Positions 35,621-45,500 of a stretch of DNA of 49,033 nt are shown here, piece after piece (within the stretch, counting starts at the first letter, position 1; each line of letters starts with the position of its first letter). The stretch is taken from the NCBI GenBank assembly GCA_016934645.1, contig JAFGSL010000408.1, forward strand, positions 1-49,033. Direction: 5' to 3'. A program made the translations under genes and the position numbers. The notes beneath the pieces are model-generated. The model worked only from the letters and a program-made list of their open reading frames with translations. It was not told the DNA's origin and ran no database searches. This stretch comes from Anaerolineae bacterium. GTDB taxonomy: Bacteria; Chloroflexota; Anaerolineae; B4-G1; SLSP01.

Positions 35621-36268
35621 GTTGAAAAAATCGGCGACCGCGCGCAAGGCATTTTCCAGCGCCCGCAGCGACCGGAAAACGTCGTCGCCAACATTCATGC
35701 CGTGGTCGGCGCCGTCGATGATAGCGAATGTGCGCATTGCTGTCTCGCCAATCTCCGCAAGCAGGGCCGGATCATAGTATGAGTCGGCAGTGCCGATGAC
35801 GACGAGTGAGGGGCCGGCAAAGGATGCGATTTGCTCGCGCACGGCAGCATTCGTCAGCACCGGTGTCAGCCAAAGCGCCTCCGCGCGTGCAGGAAGCTTC
35901 TGCGTGGCGAGCAGGTGCGTCATCGCCTGCGTGCCCAGGGATTTGCCGACGATGGTGAGATGCGTGTACGGGCGCTGTTCACAGAGCGTGTGATAGGCGG
36001 CGTCGCTGTCGGCGAAGAGCCGGCGCTCTCGTGTGGCGCCGTCCAGGCCGCGGAAAGTGTCCATATAGTCGTAGTTCACCTGCAACACGTCAGCACCCAA
36101 GCTCAGCAGGTGGTTGGTGACATAGAACAGCAGCGGCATCTGCGCCGTGTAACCCAGCCCCGGCAAGACGATGGCAGCGTGTGACGTTTCATCGCGCTGG
36201 CGAATGAAGGTGTTGGGTACGGGTTTGTGCTCGTAACCGGTGATGGATAAAGTGTTCCAGGTGACCAT
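35615..36268 (-). CDS. Alpha/beta hydrolase
   Basis: A 217-residue hydrolase. Nucleophile Ser in GKSLGTQ, Asp in IGTADSYYD and His in DGADHGMN form the triad. Start ATG at 36268 after GAAGGAAG. It precedes the sugar-acid dehydratase gene by 100 bases. Specific substrate unknown; lactone or ester cleavage is possible. Confidence 0.82.
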   Translation of the reverse strand: MVTWNTLSITGYEHKPVPNTFIRQRDETSHAAIVLPGLGYTAQMPLLFYVTNHLLSLGADVLQVNYDYMDTFRGLDGATRERRLFADSDAAYHTLCEQRPYTHLTIVGKSLGTQAMTHLLATQKLPARAEALWLTPVLTNAAVREQIASFAGPSLVVIGTADSYYDPALLAEIGETAMRTFAIIDGADHGMNVGDDVFRSLRALENALRAVADFFNH

Positions 36269-36294
36269 TGTTCTTCCTTCTTCTTCCAAGGTCA

Positions 36295-36410
36295 TATCAT
36301 TCTCGCTCCAAGGGGATCACCAGATCCCCGTTTGCTATACAAAAACACTTTATGCACGTGGATTTGGCAATCCACTTCGAGCAAAAAACAGAAGCGTAGT
36401 GAGAATGATA
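36295..36410 (+). repeat. Structured repeat element with 10-bp terminal inverted repeats
   Basis: Ends TATCATTCTC (36295-36304) and GAGAATGATA (36401-36410). Inside are hairpins around GGGGATC/GATCCCC and GTGGATT/AATCCAC. It codes no protein. An inverted copy lies at 46960-47091. The 304-base gap 36269-36572 contains this element and the hairpin at 36515. Confidence 0.8.
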
Positions 36411-36514
36411 AAATCCTGCTCCTTCCTCAAACCTCGACGGCAGGTAAATGAGTTATACCCACGATAGCGAATAGGTCAACTCACGACTGCACCGCGATGC
36501 AGTGCTTCTAAAGA

Positions 36515-36542
36515 CTGGCGGCCTCCTCAGGGAGGCCGCCAG
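36515..36542 (-). terminator. Terminator hairpin of the FG-GAP gene
   Basis: Perfect 12-bp stem (36515-36526 with 36531-36542) with a four-base TCAG loop, 31 bases after the stop. On the minus strand it is followed by TCTTT, a weak U-run. Confidence 0.75.
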
Positions 36543-36572
36543 GTGTGGGTAACGTATGAGAGGCGAAGAACG

Positions 36573-39500
36573 CTAAGGACTATTGCGCAGCACCAGCGGC
36601 AAGTGGACCTGGAAGTGGGCTCCCGGTCCTTCTGATGCGACGATGACGAGACCCGGTTTGGTCCGGGTATCGATATCCAGAGCATTGCTGGCGGTGAGGG
36701 TGACGGTGTAGATGCCGGTGCTTGTGTAGACATGGGTCGGATCCTGTTCGTCAGAGAAGTTGCCATCGCCGAAGTCCCAAATCCAGGCGTTGGGAAGGCC
36801 GAGGGTCAGATCGGCGAAGGTCACCGTCAGCGGAACTCCGCCGGTCAAAGGTGTGCCAGTGAAGTCCACCTGGGGCGGTGCCGCGTCGCTGACCTGGATG
36901 CGCGCCGACCCGGTGATCTTGCCGGTGGTTGCCAGAACCGTGGCCTGTCCCAGTGTCGTGCCTGCGTTGAAGGTGACGACAGCTTCCCCGTTTACCGTCT
37001 GGGTAACTTGTGGGGTCACGGTACCCAAGTCTGTGGTGAAGGTGATGGTATGAGTCTCGGTGATGGGCTCCATATCCGCGTCATACAAGGTGGCGGTGAT
37101 CACTGTGCTGTTACCAGGTTGTATTGACCAGCTACCCGCGGTCAGCACGAGACGTTCGCCACCGGATACGCCGGGTCGCGAAGCAACGAAACCGCCCTGT
37201 GCTACGATGAGGGTGGGCAGCAGATTCTCGATCGTGCCGGTGTAGACTGCTTTCAGGACATCGCCGCCGTCCTCGGCGTGACCGGCCAGGGTCAGGGTTT
37301 GGGTGACCGTGCGACCTTCTATCGTCGTGGTGAAGGGATCGGAGGTGAGGCTGAATATCTCGTTGTCGGTGACGCCCTGGAGGTGGATGCCCTCAGTGTA
37401 GAGCGCCGTCCGCTCGATATCGACCGTACCGGTGAGGACGCCGCCGTCGTTCCACAGGTATAGATCCAATATCTGGATGGCAACGGTGATGGGACTAGTG
37501 ATCATCACATTACCGAAGTAGGCACCACCGATCTGATTTGGTAAACTCGGCGGCGGAGCGACCAGTGCCAATGTCGGGACAGCCAACGTGTTGACAGTGA
37601 CCTCACGCGTCGCCGGTTCCATTTCCAAACCGGCTTGCAGGTTCTGCGCATCTTGTACGGCTTGCGCTTCCAGGCCCGGCAATGCCCGGCCGGTGGTATC
37701 GAGGATGATCTGGATGTCCTCGATCTGGCTGTAGTCGAGGTTGCCGCGCGAGGTCGACGGGATGCGCAGTGTCCAACTCGATGCGGCGACGCTCAGGTTG
37801 AGCAGCCCGCTGTTGGCGATGCCGCCCACGCCGTTGATGGCAGGCCGCAGCACGACGGTGGTGTTTTCGGGATCGAGTCCCGCGGGCAAGACGTAGCCCA
37901 CCGGCACGGCTGTGTCCGGATCGTAGTAGGCCGTCTCGTTGTTGACGTTGCGATAGGCCTCGGCGCCCCCAGTGGCGCTGCCGTGGATCAGCAACACTTC
38001 GACGTCGCTGACGCCGCTCTGGCGTGTGACGATGTTGAGCTTCACACCCTCATTCGCAGCCAGCGGCATACCGATACCGGCAATGCGGTTGTTCCAGATG
38101 TTGGGGCTGAAGAGATACTGCCCTTCTGCCCGCTGTTGATCCAGCGCGGTGGTGAACCATGCTTCGAGCTTGCCCTCACCAAGATTGGCCTGCAGCAATT
38201 CCTGGAACTTCTCATAGCGTTTCTGGTCGCGCTCGCTCGCGCTGAGGACGCCCTCCGGATCGATGATCTGATCGGTTAGCCCCCACAAGTCGCGCGCCAG
38301 TGAGAGCGTGTAGGGATAGCGGTTGAGCTGCCCAGGCAGGTCGAGGGCTTGCACCCACACCGCCAGGCCGTCCAGGAAGATACGGATATCGTTGGAAGTG
38401 CGCGCTCGGAAGATCTTCCCCAGGTTGGGGTAGGGGGTGAGCAGTTCGTACTCGGCGGCGCGAGCGGTGAGGTAGGCGAACTGGGCCGCCAGAGCGTGAG
38501 CCTGATTGGACTGGATGGTGAGTGAGTCGCGCCAGATGCGGTAGGCCGGATTGAGCAGATGGCTGTTATGGCTGGCGACGCGGTTGATGGCTTGCTCGCG
38601 CATGCTGAGCAGGCGACTGCGCCGCTCCGCCAGGTGATTGTGCTCGTCGACTAGCGTGTTGAACTCCTCCGCGGCGATGTAGAACTCCTGCACCGCCTCC
38701 GCCTGTTGTAGAAGCAAATTACGGACGAGGGCGGCGCTGTTGGCGCCTTCGATCTCGGCCTCGGCCTGAGCCTGCTTGAGCGCCTGGATGCTCTCCCACT
38801 GTCCGATATTTGCCTCGGCCGGGTCCCAAACTGTAGATGTTGAGTCGATCCATGTCCAGGCATGTTCCCAGCCTACTGTTCTTTTCAGGGACGCTTTTAC
38901 ACCGGCCTCGGTTTCCGGAAACGGGAATTTGAAGACTGCCTGAGCCCAGGCTTCGGCCGCGATCTCGATCCCTAGGCTGATCTGGTCCTCTGAGGAGCTT
39001 ACACTGGTCCGGGTGGTTTTTACAGCGCGGAGGACGCCCTTGGCCAGTTCCGCCGCGGAAATCTCCTGCCCCAGTGCGAGCCGTACGCTGATGACTTGCC
39101 CTGCCCGCTCCTCCTCAATGACGATCTGTTCGGTGAGGTTTTGAGCGTGCAGTAGGGCCAGTGCCGCGCGCCGGCCAGCCACGTCCAGGGTATCCAGGTT
39201 CTGCAGCATCAGGCCGCCTTCGCATATATCGACATCGTTCCCACATAGCTCGAACAACTGGCTGTTAAGTTCGACGGTCAGGTTATCTAACTCAGTGTCC
39301 ATATCCGATTTGTTGGTGTCGAAGGTGCGCTGGGCATCGCGAGCCTGATCCTCCAGATCACGGGCTGTGCCCAGCAGGCCGGTGTCGCCGGTCGGACCTT
39401 CGGTGAGGATGCGCAACTGTTCGTAGGACTGCAACGGCACGTAGTCAGGCGCGAAGCCGAAGAAGTCCAGCCCTTCGTGGATCGCCTGAGCGCGCTCGCG

Positions 39501-42500
39501 CAGTTGGCTCAGGTTGTTGAGCATCTCCCAACTTCCGTTCTGGAGATATGCAGTGTCCGTCTCGCCGGCCATTTCGGACAATGCCATGAGGTGCATGTAC
39601 TGTTGGGTGTACGCGCGGTTGTAGACGTCCAGTGCCGCCGCGCTGTTACGTAGCATAAAGTAACGGGCGGCGGTCTCGTTAAGTGTGCTGACCAGCAGGC
39701 CACTCGCCATACCGAACTGTTCGAACTGGTCGTTGTTGCAATATGCTCCCACGCCCCATTCGTTGAAGGCGCGGAACACCAGATCGATGGTCAACTCGAA
39801 CTGCCGCTGTGCCTCGCCGAGTTCATCCAGCTCCTGGTTGATGATCTGATCGGCGTAGGGGATGCCGGCAGTGCTGAAGCGGTAGTCGGTGGCGTCGACC
39901 AGGTACTCGTTCCCGAAGATCATGTGCACGTTGGCGATTTCGGTCGTGGACGACAGTACCCCCTGGCCACCGGCCTCCCACGCCAGGAGGGGCATGCCGC
40001 GGGTTGGCGTAAAGACCTGTGTAGGCCAGCCCAGTGCCACCCGGTAGAGATCAATGGCATCCAGCAGGATGTTGCGGATGCCCGGTGGATCACTGTCCGG
40101 GCAGTAGCCGTCGGCATCGACCTGGCTGTAATTACCGCAGAAGGCGTAGTACCATTCCCCATCGTTGAAGTTGGCGTAGTTCTGCAGGGCCTCGGCCATA
40201 GTATCGGAAGACAGAAGCTGTAGGTTCTCCAGGCGGAAGGCCTCCCCTTGCTCAAACAGCGCTCCCCCTTTGGCGAGCACATCGACGATGGTGGCCTCGT
40301 AGGCTCCCATATCCACAGTGGGAGTGATGCTCTTGAAACCGATCAGGCGCCAGCGGTCGCTCAGATCACGAGGCAGGGGCTCAGCGGTGTTACCGTCGCC
40401 ATCCAGATCCCAGGTGTCGGCAGGGAGAGCGGTCGTCAACCCGGCGTCGATGACGAGCGAGGGATGCCGATACGTCGTGTGGATGCGCAGGTTGTCGTCC
40501 GGGGTGCCGAGGACGTCGTCAGGCCCGTCGAAATCGGCGAACTGCGGATTGCTCGCGATGTTGCCGGTCCCGGTGTGGCCGCCCTGGATGTCGCTGTAGT
40601 TAACGGTGGCACTGCTTGTAGCATCGTTGGCAATCTGATCCGGCGTGTTGCCCCACAGGATGGCATTGGTGAGGGTGACGGTGCTGCTGATGTTAAAGAT
40701 GCCACCGCCAATGTAGGCGTCGTTGGCGCTGAAGGTGACGTTGATGAGTATGGGACTGCTGCTGGTGTTGTACAGCGCGCCGCCTTCCTCCTCGGCGGCG
40801 TTGCCACTGAAAGCGACGTTGGTCAGCAGCGGCACGCTGTCCTCCAGGTAAATAGCGCCACCCTGGAGAGCCGAGTTCCCGGCAAAGAGGACGTTGATGA
40901 GGGTGGGGCTGCCCCCGATGCTGATCATACCGCCGCCTACACCGTCGAGATCGGTCCCGTCGGCGTTGCCATAGGCGATGATGACACCTTCCAACACCGC
41001 GGCTGCGTCGACACCGCTGGCATCCACGACGTGGAAGACATTGTCAGCCGGGTTGTTCGGCGTGCCGACGTCGCCGCTGAGGATGGTAGGATGGCTCGCC
41101 GTGTCGCGCTCGTGAAGCCAGACTTCGGTGCCGTCAAAGCCGCCGTGTATTGCCACGCCACTTGTCAGGTGGAAGGAAGCCGTACGGAGGTCGCCCTCAG
41201 TGGCTGTAGGCTTGTAGACACCCTCTGCGATCCATATCTGATCGCCGGGCGCTGCCTCGTGCAGAGCGTCCTGCAGGTCGGTGTAGGCGTTGGCCCACGA
41301 TTGGCCGTTGTCCGCGCCCGTGGCGTCCGCCTTCACGTAGAGAACACCGGGGATGTGGGTCTGGACAGTGGCGCTGTTGTTGTCGGGGTTGGGATCCGGC
41401 GAGGTCCCGGCGATAACCGCCGTGTTGGCGAAGCGCTCCGCCTGGGCCACACCGGTGATGATGATCACGCCGCCTTCACTGGCCTCCAAATCCTGCACGG
41501 ACCAGACGCAACAGGGCGTGTGACCGGTATCGCTGATGAGCGCGCCGCTGCTGGTGACAGTGATGTCTGTGATGTCGCTGGAAAGGATGTCGGTGATGAC
41601 GATCCCGCGGGCCGGGCCGGAACTGGTGAAGGTGAGGGTGTAGGTGATGGGGCTACCGGTCGCTACCGGCTCTGTGGGGAATATAGTCTTGCTGATGGTG
41701 AGATCGGCGGGCAGACGGGTGCTGCGCACGTCGCCTTCCAGCGCCTGGGCCATGACGCGCCGCCATGGCCCCTGGGCATAGAAGGGTGAATCGTAGAGAA
41801 CGCGGGCGCGCCAGCGGTAGAGTGCGCCTTCCGTTAAGCCGCGCACGGTCTCCTTCAGCACGACGCCATCCTCGCCTGATACTGCTGTCCAATTGTTGGA
41901 GGTTTTTTCGATGCAAAGCGCGTCGCCGAAGGGGACACCTGATGGACAGACCTGCACCTGAAGTTTGGCCCGGCCTCGACCCAGTGGATGAACCGCCTGT
42001 AGGGCGACGCCGAAGCTATCACGGGTGTAGGACGGCCCCCAGGGTTGGACGGTGATGCCGCTGATGTCGCCGCGAACCTGGGTGGCCAGCGCGCGTCGCC
42101 CGCCGCCGTTGTTCCCCTGGTAGATATAGACCTTGCCTGTGTAAGTGATGTAGCCGCCCGCGCTGGCGATAACGTCGGCGTAGCCGTCGCCGTTTACATC
42201 CCCTACTGTCGCCACAGATGAGCCAAAACGGTCCCCCTCCGTCTCTCCGGCGGCAACCGGATCGAAGCCCGCGCTTAGCCCCAGCGGCGAGCCGTAATAG
42301 AGGTAGACCCGGCCAGTGTCGGTGAAGGCGCGACCAGCGCCGACGATTAGATCGGTGAAGCCGTCGCCGTTCACGTCTCCGGCAGTGCCCACAGACGATA
42401 TAGCGCCCTCGTTGGTTTCACCCTCGTCTCCGCCGCTAAAGGTGGCAAAGGGTACGTCCAGACCTTGAGGTGAACCATGATAGACATAGATTCTGCCCCG

Positions 42501-45500
42501 CCAGTTGTCGTAGCCATAAGCCCAGACAACCATATCGGCGTACCCGTCGCCGTTCACGTCGCCGGCGCTGCCCACCGACTGGCCAAAACGGTCACTGTCA
42601 CCCTCGCCGATGGCGATCCAGTCGGGATTTCTGTCACTCTGACCGAGCCCGGTTGACGAGCCATAGTAGACGTAGGCCTTGCCCCGCCATCCGTCGTAGA
42701 GACCATGACCGACGACCAGGTCGGCGAAGCCGTCGCCGTTTACGTCCCCTGCCGTCGACACCGAGCGAGCAAAGCCGATCGTGTCTCCGACGGCAGTCCA
42801 TACCGGGGTGTTTTCCAAACCCGCCGCCGAGCCGTAGAAAATGTACAGCTTGCCCCGCCATCCATCGTATCCTATCGCGCCAATAGCCAGGTCGGCGTAG
42901 CCGTCGCCATTGACGTCTCCTGCGGTCGCTATGGCTCCGCCGAACTGATCATACTCGGTGATGCCTGTGGCGGTCCAGGCAGGCGTATCGCCTAGGCCTG
43001 TCGCCGAGCCATAATACACGTATACCTTTCCCGTGGACATTAAGTAGTCAGTAGCAGCAACGGCCAGGTCGGCGTAACCGTCGCCATTGACGTCCCCCGC
43101 CGCTGCAACCATGCCACAGGCGTCACCAGTATTCTCACCAACGGCGGTCCAGTCGGGATCCCTGCCACTCTGGCCTGGACCGGCTGCGGAGCCGTAGTAG
43201 ACGTAGACCTTGCCCCGCCATCCATCGTATCCTCTAGCACCGACAGCCACGTCTGCATAACCGTCGCCGTTGACGTCTCCCGCTGCCACGGCGTTTTCAA
43301 AGTAGTTGTAGGTGCTCTCACCGAAGGCTGTGAAGGCGGGCACGCCGCCCAACTTCAACGCCGCACCATAGTAGACGTAGACCCGGCCGACGTTGGTATG
43401 TGCCGGGTCGTCGTAGCCCCAGGCGCCGGCAACAAGATCGGAGAAACCATCCCCGTTCACGTCGCCCGCGGTGCCCACCGCACTTCCCAGGCGGTCGCCG
43501 GGATTGGCGCCGGAAGTTGTCCAGGAGCGGGCGGCGTCCAGGCCCGTCGCGCTGCCGTGGTAGAGATAGGCCGCCCCAGCAGCGGTGGCGTAGCCCTGTG
43601 CGCCGACGATCAGGTCGGCGTAGCCGTCTCCGTCCACATCGCCCGCCGTCGCCACGGCGAAGCCAAAGGTGTCGTTGTCATTTTGGCCGGTGGCGGTGAA
43701 GGCGGACGTGGCACCCAGGCCCGCCACGCCGCCATGATAGACATCTACCCGGCCGGCGTCGGTGTTCGCCGCGTCATCGTAGCCCCACGCGCCGGCGACG
43801 AGGTCGGCGTAACCATCGCCGTCCACGTCGCCCGCCATCGCCGTCGACCACCCAAAGTAGTCACCGGCATTCACACCTTCCGTCGTCCAGGCAGGGGCTG
43901 TCCCAAGGCCAGTGGTCGAGCCGTGATAGACGTAGGCCTTGCCCTTGTTCTCGTCGTAGCCCCAGGCACCTGCTACAAGGTCGGCGCAGCCATCGCCGTT
44001 GACGTCGCCCGCCGTACCCACAGAAAAGCCGAAGTGGTCAGCAGCGTGTTCGCCGCTGGCCGTCCAGTTGGCCGGGCCTGAGGTAGGTCCGACCGGGCTG
44101 CCGTAGTAGACATAGGCCTTGCCGTTGCCGGTTCCCTGGGGGTAGCCCGTAGCGCCGACGACGAGGTCGGCATAACCGTCACCGGTCACATCCCCGGCAG
44201 TGGACACCGCTGTTCCGAAGTTATCGCCGGCGTAGACCCCGGTGGCCATCCAATCAGCCGGGCCTGGGGTGAGTCCTGTCATACTGCCGTAGTAGAGGTA
44301 GGCCTTTCCAGCGTTAGTCCCACCGGTGTCGTTGTAGGGTGCGCCGATGATGACGTCAGCATAACCGTCACCGTTGACATCCCCCGCTGCACCCACGGCG
44401 CGGGCGAAGTTATCTCCGGCTCCCTCGCCAAGGACGCTCCAGGCTGGGACAGCACTTAGGCCGGCAGACGAGCCCTGGAAAAGGTAGGCTCTGCCCCGTC
44501 CACCGTCGTAGCCGTAGGCGCCGACGATCAGGTCGGCGAAGCCATCACCATTGACATCACCTGCAGTGCCCACGGCGTAGCCAAAGCGGTCATAGGCATT
44601 CTCACCGCCGGCCGTCCAGTCGAAGGCGGGGTTCAGACCCCAGCGAGTGCCGTAGTAAACATAAGCCTTGCCCCGATTGCCGTCGTAGCGGTAAGCGCCG
44701 ACGACGAGGTCGGCGTAGCCGTCGCCGTTCACGTCCCCCACTGTTGCCACGGCATAGCCAAAGGAGTCACCGGTATAGTAGTCACCGGTATGCTCGCCGA
44801 TGGCGGTCCAGGCGGGCGTGGCGCCCAGGCCGACGTCCGAGCCGTGGTAGACGTAGGCCTTGCCCCGGTAGTCATCGTAGCCATAGGCGCCGACGACCAG
44901 GTCGGCGTTGCCGTCGCCGTTGACGTCCCCCGCCGTCGCCACCGAAGAGCCAAAGCAGTCGTAGGCATTCTCGCCGGTGGTGATCCAGTCGGCTTCCCTG
45001 TCGTTCTCGCCCAACCCGGCGGCTGAGCCGTGGTAGATGCGGACCTTGCCCCGCGAGTCGTCGTAGCCAGGGGCGCCGACGACCAAGTCGGCGTTGCCGT
45101 CGCCATTGACGTCCCCCGCCGTCGCCACCGAAGAGCCAAAGGAGTCATAGCTATCCTCGCCGGTGGCGATCCAGGCGGGCGTGGCGCCCAGGCCGGCGGG
45201 CGAGCCGTGGTAGACGTAGACCTTGCCCCGGCCTTCTACGTGGGGTGCGGCGACGACCAGGTCAGCATAGCGGTCGTCGTTGACTTTGCCCGCCGTCGCC
45301 ACGGAATAGCCAAAGCGGTCGTAGGTATTCTCGCCGGTGGCGGTCCAGGCGGGCGCGGCGCCCAGGCCGGCGGGCGAGCCGTGGTAGACGTAGGCCTTAC
45401 CTGCGGAGTAGCCGGCGTCGTTGTTTTCCGGCGCACCGACGACGAGGTCGGCGTAGCCGTCGCCGTTGACGTCCCCCGCTGTTGCTACGGAAGAGCCAAA

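Noticed and set aside
40248..41789. Open frame of 513 codons opposite the giant gene
   Set aside because: Low-complexity translation antisense to the beta-helix region; no ribosome site and no recognisable domain.
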